From contig NZ_BOOR01000007.1 of NCBI RefSeq assembly GCF_016863335.1, forward strand, positions 310,001 to 374,000: a stretch of DNA of 64,000 nucleotides, given 5' to 3'. This stretch comes from Planotetraspora thailandica (GTDB lineage: Bacteria > Actinomycetota > Actinomycetes > Streptosporangiales > Streptosporangiaceae). The notes under the pieces were generated by a model, which saw only the letters and a program-made list of their open reading frames with translations, was not told the origin of the DNA and ran no database searches. Of the stretch, positions 36,874 through 46,041 are shown piece after piece; the first letter of the stretch is position 1, and each line of letters begins with the position of its first letter. The position numbers were made by a program, and so were the translations under genes.

Positions 36874-37848
36874 CTAGCCGCTCGTCATCGGCCCAGGTCT
36901 CCGGCGAAGCAGTGCCGCCCATCGTCCGTGGGGGCCGACCGCCCTGCCGGCGACATGGGTCGCGATGACCTCGGTGCCGGGTTCCTCCACGGCCATTGCC
37001 GCCAGAAGGTATTGCGATCCTTCGACGCGCACGGGTTCTGGTCCGGGCCACAACCCCAACGCGGCGCATACAGACGGTAGCACTGCGTACGCGGCTTGTA
37101 GGTAGCCTCGGGCAGATGGGTGGAAACGATCGGGTCCGAACATTTCTGCCGGATTTGTGGCGAATTCCGGGCCGAGAAGGTCGGCGAACGCGACCGTGCG
37201 CCCGCCCGCCTCGACCACGGCGACGGTCTGGGCCGCCGCCAGTTGACGCGACCACCTCCGGGTCACCCAGCGCAGCGGCTGCGCGATCGGCCGGACGGTC
37301 CCCAGGTCGGGGCAGGTGCCCACGACCACCTCGGCGCCCGCGTCCCTGAGCCGCCGCACAGTCTTCTGCAGATGCCGTACGGCACGGGCCGGCAGGGTGG
37401 CCGTCGTCACGTCGTTGGCCCCGACGAAGATGACGGCGACCTCCACCCTGGCCTCGATCGCCCGGTCCACCTGAACATCGAGGTCGGCGGAGGCGGCCCC
37501 GGAAAGGCCGACCACGTCCAGCCGTACGGGCCGCTCGGCGACGGCGGACAACCCACGCGCGATCACGACGGCCGGGGTGTCGTCGGGGTCGGTCATGCCG
37601 AGGCCCACAGAGGTGGAGTCCCCGAGCACGACCATGCGGATCGGCTCGCCGGGGTAATCGCCGTAGACGCCGTCGGACTTGGGCCCGTTGAGGCCATGCG
37701 GCTGGCCCACGATTCGGCGGGCCACCGCCGCCTCGGCGATGAGCAGGCCGTACGTAATTGCTCCCAATGCGGTCAAACCACCACCACCCAGTGCTGCGGC
37801 TGTGGCAATGCGTCGCGCGGCACGCGCCGCGCCGGACGTCCAGATCAC
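36874..37848 (-). CDS. SGNH/GDSL-family hydrolase
   Basis: 324 residues, GTG 37848 after GGGAGAG. An N-terminal membrane anchor (about 12-40) precedes the catalytic domain. Block I is VVLGDSTSVGLGM (Ser in GDS), block III contains VGANDVTT, and the late GPDRFHPSARGY supplies the Asp-His pair. It hydrolyses an ester, perhaps of a lipid or cell-wall polymer on the outer side. A homologue commonly lies divergent from the cystathionine beta-synthase gene, as here. Confidence 0.92.
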   Translation of the reverse strand: MIWTSGAARAARRIATAAALGGGGLTALGAITYGLLIAEAAVARRIVGQPHGLNGPKSDGVYGDYPGEPIRMVVLGDSTSVGLGMTDPDDTPAVVIARGLSAVAERPVRLDVVGLSGAASADLDVQVDRAIEARVEVAVIFVGANDVTTATLPARAVRHLQKTVRRLRDAGAEVVVGTCPDLGTVRPIAQPLRWVTRRWSRQLAAAQTVAVVEAGGRTVAFADLLGPEFATNPAEMFGPDRFHPSARGYLQAAYAVLPSVCAALGLWPGPEPVRVEGSQYLLAAMAVEEPGTEVIATHVAGRAVGPHGRWAALLRRRPGPMTSG

Positions 37849-37964
37849 CCGCTCTCCCTACGTCACGGTACGGTTTAAGAAATTAGCCGACTCCCGGCCA
37901 CCCCCTCGGGACCCCGGCTGCTGGCAAGCTGACAAAGCTTCGGTAAACCAAGGTGGTCTACGCG

Positions 37965-39335
37965 GTGCGGGTAAACGACTCCCTGGTCGAGCTCATGGGG
38001 AACACCCCGCTCGTCCGGTTGCGCAAGGTGACGGCGGGCATCCAGGCTCAGGTCCTCGCCAAGGTGGAGTACTTCAACCCGGGCGGCTCGGTGAAGGACC
38101 GGATCGCTCTGCGCATGATCGAGGCCGCCGAGCGGAGCGGCGCGCTCAAGCCGGGAGGCACGATCGTCGAGCCCACGTCGGGGAACACGGGCGTCGGGCT
38201 GGCCATCGTGGCCCAGGAGAAGGGCTACCGCTGCCTGTTCGTCTGCCCGGACAAGGTGGCCCAGGACAAGATCGCCGTGCTCCGGGCGTACGGCGCGGAG
38301 GTCGTGGTGTGCCCGACCGCCGTGTCGCCCGACCACCCGGACTCCTACTACTCGGTCTCCGACCGGCTCGCGCGGGAGACGCCGAACGCGTGGAAGCCCG
38401 ACCAGTACACCAACCCGGACAACCCGGCGAGCCACTACCACTCGACCGGCCCGGAGCTCTGGGAGCAGACCGAGGGCCGCATCACCCACTTCGTGGCCGG
38501 CGTCGGCACCGGCGGCACCATCAGCGGCACGGGCAGGTACCTCAAGGAGGTCTCCGGCGGCCGCGTGAAGATCATCGGAGCAGATCCCGAGGGTTCGGTC
38601 TACTCCGGCGGCAGCGGCCGGCCGTACCTGGTCGAGGGGGTCGGCGAGGACATCTGGCCCGCCACCTATGACACGACGATCTGCGACGAGGTCATCGCGG
38701 TCTCCGACAAGGACTCCTTCACCATGACCCGCAGGCTCGCCCGCGAGGAGGCCCTGCTCGTCGGCGGATCCTGCGGCATGGCCGTCGTGGCGGCGCTGCG
38801 CGTGGCCCGGCAGGCGGGGCCGGACGACGTGGTCGTGGTGCTGTTGCCCGACGGCGGGCGCGGATATCTTTCGAAGATCTTCAATGACGAGTGGATGGCC
38901 GACTACGGCTTCCTCACGAGCCCGAGCGACGAGGGTCTGGTCGGCGACGTGCTCGGCCGCAAGACGACGGGGCTGCCCGAGTTCGTGCACGTCCACCCGC
39001 ACGAGACGGTCGGCACCGCCATCTCGATCATGCGCGAGTACAACGTCTCCCAGCTGCCGGTCATGAAGGAGGAGCCGCCCGTCATGGCGGCCGAGGTCGT
39101 CGGCTCGATCGTCGAGCGCGACCTGCTCGAGGGCCTCTACCGCGGCAAGGTCCGCTCCGAGGACCCGCTGGAGGGGCACATGTCGGCGGCGCTGCCGATG
39201 ATCGGCTCGGGAGAGCCGGTGGCGCGCGCGGTCGAGGCGCTGGAGAAGGCCGACGCCGCCGTCGTCCTCGGGGACGGCAAGCCGGTCGGCCTGCTCACCC
39301 GGCAGGACCTGCTGGCCTTCCTCGCAAGCAGGTAA
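37965..39335 (+). CDS. Cystathionine beta-synthase
   Basis: 456 residues. GTG 37965 was chosen (AGGTGG 8 bases upstream); GTG 37953 would add four residues. The PLP lysine is Lys44 in NPGGSVKDR; SGNTGVGLA and the GVGTGGTISGTG phosphate-binding loop follow. Two C-terminal CBS domains (from about residue 330) probably sense SAM or adenosine ligands. It condenses homocysteine and serine to cystathionine, the first step of reverse transsulfuration. The next gene encodes the partner enzyme, 52 bases downstream. Confidence 0.96.
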   Translation: MRVNDSLVELMGNTPLVRLRKVTAGIQAQVLAKVEYFNPGGSVKDRIALRMIEAAERSGALKPGGTIVEPTSGNTGVGLAIVAQEKGYRCLFVCPDKVAQDKIAVLRAYGAEVVVCPTAVSPDHPDSYYSVSDRLARETPNAWKPDQYTNPDNPASHYHSTGPELWEQTEGRITHFVAGVGTGGTISGTGRYLKEVSGGRVKIIGADPEGSVYSGGSGRPYLVEGVGEDIWPATYDTTICDEVIAVSDKDSFTMTRRLAREEALLVGGSCGMAVVAALRVARQAGPDDVVVVLLPDGGRGYLSKIFNDEWMADYGFLTSPSDEGLVGDVLGRKTTGLPEFVHVHPHETVGTAISIMREYNVSQLPVMKEEPPVMAAEVVGSIVERDLLEGLYRGKVRSEDPLEGHMSAALPMIGSGEPVARAVEALEKADAAVVLGDGKPVGLLTRQDLLAFLASR

Positions 39336-39375
39336 CGGCCCGGGCGCGACGCCAGAGGCAGGCGGGACCAGCGAC

Positions 39376-39381
39376 TACGCT
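39376..39381 (+). promoter_or_regulatory. -10 box of the leaderless cystathionine enzyme gene
   Basis: TACGCT lies 6 bases before ATG 39388, the spacing of leaderless actinobacterial promoters. No good -35 box is visible. Confidence 0.4.
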
Positions 39382-39387
39382 CGACAC

Positions 39388-40527
39388 ATGAACGAAGGCT
39401 TCGAGACCCTGGCCATCCATGCAGGCCAGGAACCCGACCCGCACACGGGCGCGGTCGTGCCGCCCATTTACGCGGTGTCCACCTACAAGCAGGACGGCGT
39501 GGGCGGGTTGCGCGCCGGATACGAGTACAGCCGGTCGGCCAACCCGACCAGGTCGGCGCTGGAGGAGGCCCTCGCCGCGGTAGAAGGAGGCGCGCGGGGC
39601 CTGGCGTTCGCGTCGGGCCTGGCCGCCGAGGACACGCTGATCCGGACCGTGTGCGAGCCCGGCGACCACGTGCTGATCCCCGGCGACGCCTACGGCGGCA
39701 CCTACCGGCTCTTCTCGCGGGTCCTGTCGCGGTGGGGCCTGAGCTTCGACCCGGTGCCGCTCGGCGACCTCGACGCCGTACGGGCGGCCATGCGGCCCGA
39801 GACCAAGGCGATCTGGGTGGAGACGCCCACCAACCCGCTGCTCGGCATCGCCGACATCGTGGCCCTGGCCCAGATCGCCCACGAGAGCGGCGCCCTGCTC
39901 CTGGTGGACAACACGTTCGCCTCGCCGTACCTGCAGCAGCCGCTGGCGCTGGGTGCGGACGTGGTGGTGCACTCGACGACCAAATACGTGGGAGGTCACT
40001 CCGACGTCGTGGGCGGCGCGCTGGTCGCCCGCTCCGGTGAGCTGGGCGAGCGGCTCACCTACCACCAGAACGCGATCGGCGCGGTGGCCGGGCCGTTCGA
40101 CTCGTGGCTGACCCTGCGGGGTCTCAAGACGCTCGGCGTGCGGATGGACCGGCACTGCGACAACGCCGAGCGGGTCGTCGACATGCTGCTGTCGCACAAG
40201 AAGGTGACCGAGGTGCTCTACCCCGGCCTGCCCGGCCACCCCGGGCACGAGGTGGCGGCCAAGCAGATGCGCCGCTTCGGCGGGATGGTCTCGTTCCGCG
40301 TCGCGGGCGGCGAGGAGGAGGCCGTCGCGATCTGCGGCCGCACCCGCCTGTTCACGCTGGGCGAGTCCCTCGGCGGAGTCGAGTCGCTGATCGAGCACCC
40401 CGGCCGGATGACGCACGCCTCGGCCGCGGGCTCGCCGCTGGAGGTGCCCGCCGACCTCGTCCGCCTCTCGGTCGGCATCGAGACGATCGACGACCTGCTC
40501 GCCGACCTGAGCGAGGCCCTCGGATAG
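39388..40527 (+). CDS. Cystathionine gamma-synthase / gamma-lyase
   Basis: 379 residues of the Cys/Met-metabolism PLP family. ETLAIHAGQEPDPHTGAVVPP begins the enzyme, DNTFASPY and HSTTKYVGGHSDVVGG carry the PLP lysine (Lys199), and SLGGVESLIEHPGRMTHAS is the C-terminal signature. It either forms cystathionine from an O-acylhomoserine or cleaves cystathionine to cysteine. Placement after cystathionine beta-synthase favours gamma-lyase in reverse transsulfuration, but sequence alone does not separate the two. Confidence 0.95.
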   Translation: MNEGFETLAIHAGQEPDPHTGAVVPPIYAVSTYKQDGVGGLRAGYEYSRSANPTRSALEEALAAVEGGARGLAFASGLAAEDTLIRTVCEPGDHVLIPGDAYGGTYRLFSRVLSRWGLSFDPVPLGDLDAVRAAMRPETKAIWVETPTNPLLGIADIVALAQIAHESGALLLVDNTFASPYLQQPLALGADVVVHSTTKYVGGHSDVVGGALVARSGELGERLTYHQNAIGAVAGPFDSWLTLRGLKTLGVRMDRHCDNAERVVDMLLSHKKVTEVLYPGLPGHPGHEVAAKQMRRFGGMVSFRVAGGEEEAVAICGRTRLFTLGESLGGVESLIEHPGRMTHASAAGSPLEVPADLVRLSVGIETIDDLLADLSEALG

Positions 40528-40584
40528 GTCGGTCGCCCCTGATCAACAGGCGCTGATCAGGAGGCGCTGATCAGGAGGCGCCGT

Positions 40585-41793
40585 TCAGCAGGCCGTCGCC
40601 GGCTCGGCGTCGGCCTGCCGTACGGGCCGGACCAGCCAGGGCTCGCCGAGTAGGGCGACGAGCGCCACGGCGGCCAGGGCGGCGCCGGTGAGCGCCACGC
40701 TGTGCGTGCTCACGTGGTCGAGGAGCGCCCCGCCGAGCAGGGAGCCTGCGGCGATGCCGACGTTGAAGGCCGAACTGGTGCCCGCGGAGGCGACGTCGGT
40801 GCTTCCCGGCGCGACCTGCAGGGTGCGGTTCTGGATGGCGGTGGCCAGCGCGCTGTACGCCAGCCCGGCCAGGCACAATCCGGCCACGGCGGCGGGCTGG
40901 GCGGCGCCCAGCACGTAGAGCACGAGCAGGCCGCCGCTCACCGTCGCCAGCGGCACGATCAGCGCTCCGCGCGGGCGCCGGTCGAGGAAGGCTCCGACCG
41001 TGATCGTCCCGATGACGCCGGCGATGCCTGAGACGAACAGCAGCGACCCCAGGGCCTGCGGGGCGAAACCGCTGACCTCCTGCAGATACGGGGTGATGTA
41101 GGTGAAGGCGGTGAGGAAGCCGGTGACGCCGATGACGGTGGCGGCCAGCAGGATCCCGTATCTGCGGGCGTCGGGCATGGAACCTCGCATCGCCTCGGCT
41201 CCCCGGGCGCCGGCCGGGGGAAGCAGCGTGATCATCGCGATGCAGGTGAGCAGGCCGAGGCCCGACACCACGAGGAAGGAGACCCGCCAGCCCGCCTGCT
41301 GGCCGAGCCAGGTGCCGGCGGGGACGCCCAAGACGGGAGCGAGGGAGTTGCCGATCGACAGGCGGGCGACCACCCGGCCCTGCGATCGCGGCGGGAAGAG
41401 CCCGATGGCGGTGGTCGCGACCACCGACCAGAACAGTGCCTGGGTCAGCGCGGTGAGCAACCGCGCGGCGAGCAGCACCTCGTAGCTCGGCGCCACCGCG
41501 GTCAGCAGCGTGCCGGCCGTGAGCACGCCCAGCGTGAGGGCGAGCAGCGTACGGCGGGGCACCCGCAGGGCGAGCCTGGCCAGCGGCACCGAGGCCAGCA
41601 CGACCACGGTCGCGTAGCCGGTGACGATCAGGCCCATCTCCGACGCGGACCGGTGCAGGTCGGACCCCATGACCGTGAGCAGCCCGATCGGGAGGAGCTC
41701 GACGGTGACGTAGGCGAACGCGGCCACGGCGAGGGCCACCACCGCCCAGACGGCCCGCCGTCGCGAGACCGCCGGGGGCAGATCGGGGATCAC
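40585..41793 (-). CDS. MFS exporter (DHA1-type)
   Basis: 402 residues with 12 predicted helices; GTG 41793 overlaps the stop of the upstream membrane protein gene (GTGA). Typical MFS features are the first helix WAVVALAVAAFAYVTVELLPIG, the loop 2-3 region with PLARLALRVPRRTLL, and the mid-protein break around residues 190-210. The pattern resembles YdhP/AraJ-type sugar efflux and arabinose or chloramphenicol-type exporters. Substrate unknown. Paired with a small membrane protein, so expression is coupled. Confidence 0.88.
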   Translation of the reverse strand: MIPDLPPAVSRRRAVWAVVALAVAAFAYVTVELLPIGLLTVMGSDLHRSASEMGLIVTGYATVVVLASVPLARLALRVPRRTLLALTLGVLTAGTLLTAVAPSYEVLLAARLLTALTQALFWSVVATTAIGLFPPRSQGRVVARLSIGNSLAPVLGVPAGTWLGQQAGWRVSFLVVSGLGLLTCIAMITLLPPAGARGAEAMRGSMPDARRYGILLAATVIGVTGFLTAFTYITPYLQEVSGFAPQALGSLLFVSGIAGVIGTITVGAFLDRRPRGALIVPLATVSGGLLVLYVLGAAQPAAVAGLCLAGLAYSALATAIQNRTLQVAPGSTDVASAGTSSAFNVGIAAGSLLGGALLDHVSTHSVALTGAALAAVALVALLGEPWLVRPVRQADAEPATAC

Positions 41794-42224
41794 GAGGGGT
41801 TGAAGAAGACCATCAGGAAGAGGATCACCAGCCAGATCAGCGCGACGAGGCCGGAGAAGGCGGCGATCCGCCCCGTCTGCACCCTGGCGTCGTCGTCGGT
41901 GTTCTCGGTCGACAGCGCCTGCAGTGCCGACCGCTGGTCGCGGTCGATGATGACCAGCAACACCGCGGCCACGATGAACAGCGTCATCGAGACCGACAGG
42001 TACGGCTTGGCCAGCGCACTGCGGCCGAGCGCCAGTCCGAAGACGAACACGCCGAGCGTCAGCAGCCCGAAGAGCCGGGTGGACCGGTTGAGGTACTTCA
42101 GGACGTTGACGTCGCGGGCCCTGATGTAGCGGGGCGTGACGCTCGTCACCGCCGTCAGCGGTCCGATCGCGAAGACGGCGAAGCCTATGTGCAGCCACAG
42201 GAGCAGCTTGTCGAGGAACGACAT
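41790..42224 (-). CDS. Four-helix membrane protein (DUF2269-like)
   Basis: 144 residues. ATG 42224 is preceded by TAACTT (42232-42237) with a 7-base gap, so translation is probably leaderless. Four hydrophobic helices are present: KLLLWLHIGFAVFAIGPL, LTLGVFVFGLALG, FIVAAVLLVII and LVALIWLVILFLMVF. The start WLHIGFAVFAIGP is like DUF2269-type integral membrane proteins. The function is unknown. Its stop overlaps the exporter start, suggesting an accessory role. Confidence 0.72.
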   Translation of the reverse strand: MSFLDKLLLWLHIGFAVFAIGPLTAVTSVTPRYIRARDVNVLKYLNRSTRLFGLLTLGVFVFGLALGRSALAKPYLSVSMTLFIVAAVLLVIIDRDQRSALQALSTENTDDDARVQTGRIAAFSGLVALIWLVILFLMVFFNPS

Positions 42225-42283
42225 GTCGCCCAAGTTATCGCCTGACTCCGCGATCGGGGAATGAGCGGACGGCAAGATCTGGA

Positions 42284-42376
42284 TCAACGACGGCGGCGGG
42301 GACGGTTGTGCACACACATTTCGTACATCAGGCCTGTGGCGATCATGAGGACGACCAGGCCGACGGCGGCGAACAT
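42284..42376 (-). CDS. 30-residue single-helix membrane peptide
   Basis: ATG 42376 lies 6 bases after a strong GGAGGGAG. The 30-residue product is one hydrophobic helix (about 3-20, rich in Val/Leu/Ala/Met) followed by a short His/Arg tail ending in four arginines. The tail should stay in the cytoplasm. A perfect 12-bp palindrome CCACGATCGTGG (42389-42400) sits at the ribosome site. The gene is too small for standard gene calls; conservation would decide whether it is real. Confidence 0.5.
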   Translation of the reverse strand: MFAAVGLVVLMIATGLMYEMCVHNRPRRRR

Positions 42377-42388
42377 CGGGCTCTCCCT

Positions 42389-42400
42389 CCACGATCGTGG
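42389..42400 (-). promoter_or_regulatory. Palindrome at the ribosome site of the small membrane peptide
   Basis: CCACGATCGTGG is a perfect 12-bp palindrome whose last bases run into the GGAGGG ribosome site. It could be an operator or could fold and hide the ribosome site. Confidence 0.4.
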
Positions 42401-42479
42401 AACGGTCGGCACCCCCTATGAATATCGTCCGTGGATCGCAGCAGGATCGGCAATCGATTATCGTCCACGCCTTGACAGG

Positions 42480-44429
42480 TCAGCGGGAGCGCCGGGCCCG
42501 CAGGAAGTCGCTGACGACGTATTCGCCGAGACGGTCGGCGCTGGCGGAGAACACGCGGCCGCCGTTGCGCCGGGCGACCTCGTTGACGAAGTCCTTCAGC
42601 CGTTCGTCGGCGGCGAGCATGAACACGTTGAGCGTCGCCCGCCGCCGGGTCATCTTGTCGACCTCGGCCAGGGTCAGTTCGAGGGTCTCCGCGGAGGGCG
42701 GCCACTCGAAGCGCGGCACCCCGCTGCGGGTGAGATGGGCGGTCGGCTCACCATCGGTGACGACCAGGACCACGGGCTCGAAGTCGGGATGCCGGTCGAG
42801 ATGGCGGCCCGCGATCAGGAGCGCGTGGTGCAGGTTGGTGCCCTGGACCATGTCCCACTCCAGGCCGGCCAACTCGTCGGGCTGGAGCACCCGGGCGTAG
42901 TTGGAGAACCCGATGATCTGGACGGCGTCCTGCGGGAACTTGGAGGCCACCAAGGCCTGGAGCGCCAGCGCCGTCTGCTTGGCCGCCGCCCAGGTGCCCC
43001 GAAGTGCCATCGAGTACGACAGGTCGACCAGCAGGCACACCGCCGCGGCGGTGCGCCGTTCGGTTTCGGCCACCTCGAAGTCGTCGACGGTGAGGGCCAC
43101 CCGGCCTGAGGGGGAGGGTGCCCGGCGCACGCCGTTGACGATGGTCCGCACGACGTCGATCGGCTGCTCGTCGCCGAACCGCCAGGGGCGGCTGGATCCG
43201 GTGAGCTCGCCCGCCTTGCCCGCGTCGTGCTGGTCGTGGTCGCCGCGACGACCGGACTCGAGCGAGGAGAAGACGCGGCGCAGCGCCGTCTCCCCGAGGC
43301 GGCGGACCGCCTTGGGGGTGAGTTCCAGCTTGCCGCGGTGGCGGCGGAGGTACCCCTGGGCCTCCAGTTCACGCTCCACCTGGCGCAGGGCGTCCAGGTC
43401 GTCCACGGCGGAGCGGCCGAGGGCCCTCCTGATCGCGTCCTCGTCGATGTCGTCGAGCCGGGCGCCCGGGTAGTCCTGGCGCAGGGCCGTCTCCAGGTCG
43501 CTCAGGTCGGCGAGGTCCTGCAGGGCGGTCACGGCGTCGCCCATGCCCAGGGGTTCGTCGCCGGAGACCCGTTCCGGTGTGTTCCAGGCGAGATCGGGGC
43601 GGCGGGAGTACAACGCGTTGCCCAGCCGCCGCATCTGCTCCGCAAGGCCCGCCTGCTGCAGCGCCTGGTCGATCAGACCGGACAGCTCCTCGCGCTGGCC
43701 GGGGGTCAGCGAGGCGAGCAGCCGCTGCGTCGCCGCCGCCCGGCGGGCGAGGATGTCGACCAGTTCCTCGAGGTTCCGCGGATTCTCGGGAAACATATCC
43801 CGATATTTCTGCATGAACTGGTCGAAATCGTCTTGGGTGTGCTCGCCCCGCGAATCGCGGTCGAGCATGTCGTTGAGGTCGGACATCATCTGGCGGACCC
43901 GCTCCATGGCGGCGGGGTCCGGGTTGGCCAGCGCGTCCCGCATGCCGCGGAACTGGCTGTCCAGCACCTCCCTGCGCAGCAGGTCGCGCAGCTCCTCGAA
44001 CGTCTGGCGGGCCGCCGCCGACCTCCAGTCGTACTCGCCGAGCTCCTGGACGGCCCGCGCCGTGTCGGAGGGCAGCGCGTCGAGCGAGGCCTCCCGGAAC
44101 CGCGCGTCGTCGGATGGGTCGGGGAACAACTCGGCCCGCTCCTGGCCGATCGCCTTGTCGAGCAGGGCCCGGGCGCGCTCCAGCGTTCCGTCGAGGCGCG
44201 TGTTGTCCCTCAGCTCGCGGCGGCGTCGCCGTACCTGCCTGAGGAGGTCCTCGAGGCCGCGCCGGTCGGCCGCCCCCGGCAGGCCGCGCCTGAGCAGGTC
44301 GCGCAGCGCGTCGAGGGGCGTCGAGCCGGACAGGATCGCGTCGCCCATCTCGTCGAGCGCCCCGCGCACGTCGTACGGCGGGGCCAGCGGATCGGGCCCC
44401 TCGTGAAACTCCCCGTACCGATATGCCAC
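42480..44429 (-). CDS. VWA-domain protein (partner of MoxR-like AAA ATPase)
   Basis: 649 residues from GTG 44429. A TAGCGT -10 box (44436-44441) lies 6 bases before it, so it is likely leaderless. The first 440 residues are helical and charged. The last 190 or so form a von Willebrand A domain with MIDAS motif DLSYS (in AAVCLLVDLSYSMALRG) and VLVVTDGEPTAHL. VWA proteins of this type work with MoxR-like AAA ATPases, here the upstream gene, as metal-inserting or protein-remodelling complexes. The client is unknown. Confidence 0.9.
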   Translation of the reverse strand: MAYRYGEFHEGPDPLAPPYDVRGALDEMGDAILSGSTPLDALRDLLRRGLPGAADRRGLEDLLRQVRRRRRELRDNTRLDGTLERARALLDKAIGQERAELFPDPSDDARFREASLDALPSDTARAVQELGEYDWRSAAARQTFEELRDLLRREVLDSQFRGMRDALANPDPAAMERVRQMMSDLNDMLDRDSRGEHTQDDFDQFMQKYRDMFPENPRNLEELVDILARRAAATQRLLASLTPGQREELSGLIDQALQQAGLAEQMRRLGNALYSRRPDLAWNTPERVSGDEPLGMGDAVTALQDLADLSDLETALRQDYPGARLDDIDEDAIRRALGRSAVDDLDALRQVERELEAQGYLRRHRGKLELTPKAVRRLGETALRRVFSSLESGRRGDHDQHDAGKAGELTGSSRPWRFGDEQPIDVVRTIVNGVRRAPSPSGRVALTVDDFEVAETERRTAAAVCLLVDLSYSMALRGTWAAAKQTALALQALVASKFPQDAVQIIGFSNYARVLQPDELAGLEWDMVQGTNLHHALLIAGRHLDRHPDFEPVVLVVTDGEPTAHLTRSGVPRFEWPPSAETLELTLAEVDKMTRRRATLNVFMLAADERLKDFVNEVARRNGGRVFSASADRLGEYVVSDFLRARRSR

Positions 44430-44474
44430 GAGATCACGCTAACCCGCGGACGAGGAAGGTGTGCGGGCGGCCGG

Positions 44475-45884
44475 TCATGTCCGGTAGACCGATCCGCCCG
44501 CGACCTCGTCCTTCGAGAGGCGGCGCATCAGGTAGAGACCTTCCAGGGCGAACTCCAGCGCGGCGGCGGCGTGCCCGGGGGACTCCTCGCCCTCCCCGAG
44601 CCCGAGCCGCGACATGATCTTCGCGAGGCCGTCGACCCTGCCGATCCGCTTGAGCAGCTCGTGGGCCGGCACCAGCTCGCCCGACTCGACCTGCACGCCC
44701 TCGGAGAACTTGTCGATCAGCGGGGCGAGATCGGTGCCGCCGAGCGAGCCGCGGAACGTCTCGGCCGTGGCCCTGCGCAGCAGGTGGGCCAGCACCTCGA
44801 TCTCACGGCCCTCCTCGCTGACCTCGAACTCGACCTTGCCGCGCAGGGTGTGCACCACACCGGGCAGGTCGCAGATCCGCGTCACCGGGTGCTCCTCGCC
44901 GGTCAGGGCCGCCCGCCGTACGGCTGAGGCCGCCGCGGACTCGGCGGCGGCGATCGAGAAGCGGGCGGAGACGCCGGAGCGGGCGTCGATCGCGGTGGAC
45001 TCGCGCACCAGCCGGGTGAAGCGGGCGATGACCTCCAGGAGGTGGTCGGGCAGATCGGCGCCGAGCTCGTCCAGCGCGGCCTCCTGGCGGATCAGGACGA
45101 GCTCGTTCTCGACCGACAGGGGATAGTGCGTGCGGATCTCCGCGCCGAAGCGGTCCTTGAGCGGGGTGATGATCCGGCCCCGGTTCGTGTAGTCCTCGGG
45201 GTTGGCGCTGGCGATGAGCAGGATGTCGAGGGGGAGCCGCAGGTTGTAACCCCTGACCTGGATGTCGCGCTCCTCCAGCACGTTGAGCAGCGACACCTGG
45301 ATGCGCTCGGCCAGGTCGGGCAGCTCGTTGACGGAGAAGACGCCCCGGTTGGTGCGCGGCACGAGGCCGTAGTGCACGGTCTCCGGGTCGCCCAGGGTGC
45401 GCCCCTCGGCGATCTTGATGGGGTCGATGTCTCCGATGAGGTCGCCGACCGAGGTGTCGGGCGTGGCGAGCTTCTCGCCGTACCGGTCGTCGCGGTGGCG
45501 CCACGCGACAGGAAGGTCGTCGCCGAGTTCGGCGGCCAGGCGCAGGCAGCGCACGCAGGCGGGCTCGTACGGATGGTCGTTGATCTCGCATCCGGCGACG
45601 ACGGGCGACCATTCGTCGAGAAGCTCGGTGACCGTGCGGATCAGGCGGGTCTTGCCCTGGCCGCGCTCACCGAGGAGCACCAGGTCGTGCCCCGCGATCA
45701 GGGCGCGCTCCAGGTGGGGAAGCACCGAGTCGTCGAAGCCGATGATGCCGGGGAAGCGGGGCTCGCCGGTCCGGAGCCGGGCCAGGAGGTTCTCGCGGAT
45801 CTCGGCCTTCACGGTCCGGTGGCGGTGTCCACTCTCGCGCAGTTCACGCAGAGTGCTGCTGGCAGGCGCGGGCGATTTGTGCAC
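44475..45884 (-). CDS. MoxR/magnesium-chelatase-like AAA ATPase
   Basis: 469 residues, GTG 45884. TAGTCT (45892-45897) lies 7 bases before the GTG, indicating a leaderless start. AAA features: Walker A LLGERGQGKTRLIR, sensor region LLIASANPEDYTNRG, Walker B-like VFSVNELPDLAERIQVSLLN and the lid LKDRFGAEIRTHYPL. A Cys pair lies in EPACVRCLRLAAELG. The architecture resembles the I subunit of magnesium chelatase and MoxR chaperones. It should hydrolyse ATP to drive the VWA partner, 45 bases downstream. Confidence 0.92.
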   Translation of the reverse strand: MHKSPAPASSTLRELRESGHRHRTVKAEIRENLLARLRTGEPRFPGIIGFDDSVLPHLERALIAGHDLVLLGERGQGKTRLIRTVTELLDEWSPVVAGCEINDHPYEPACVRCLRLAAELGDDLPVAWRHRDDRYGEKLATPDTSVGDLIGDIDPIKIAEGRTLGDPETVHYGLVPRTNRGVFSVNELPDLAERIQVSLLNVLEERDIQVRGYNLRLPLDILLIASANPEDYTNRGRIITPLKDRFGAEIRTHYPLSVENELVLIRQEAALDELGADLPDHLLEVIARFTRLVRESTAIDARSGVSARFSIAAAESAAASAVRRAALTGEEHPVTRICDLPGVVHTLRGKVEFEVSEEGREIEVLAHLLRRATAETFRGSLGGTDLAPLIDKFSEGVQVESGELVPAHELLKRIGRVDGLAKIMSRLGLGEGEESPGHAAAALEFALEGLYLMRRLSKDEVAGGSVYRT

Positions 45885-46041
45885 GCTGCCGAGACTACGT
45901 CCCCATCCTGGGAGTCGGCATCCCGGTTCGCCTGATCCGAATTCCGGATCTTGACCATCGCGTGACGCGTTGCGTGCGTTGTTGTCCCTGTAGTGGGGAG
46001 AATCGGGCAAGGAGATCCGCTAGCGAACAGGGGGCGGGGCT

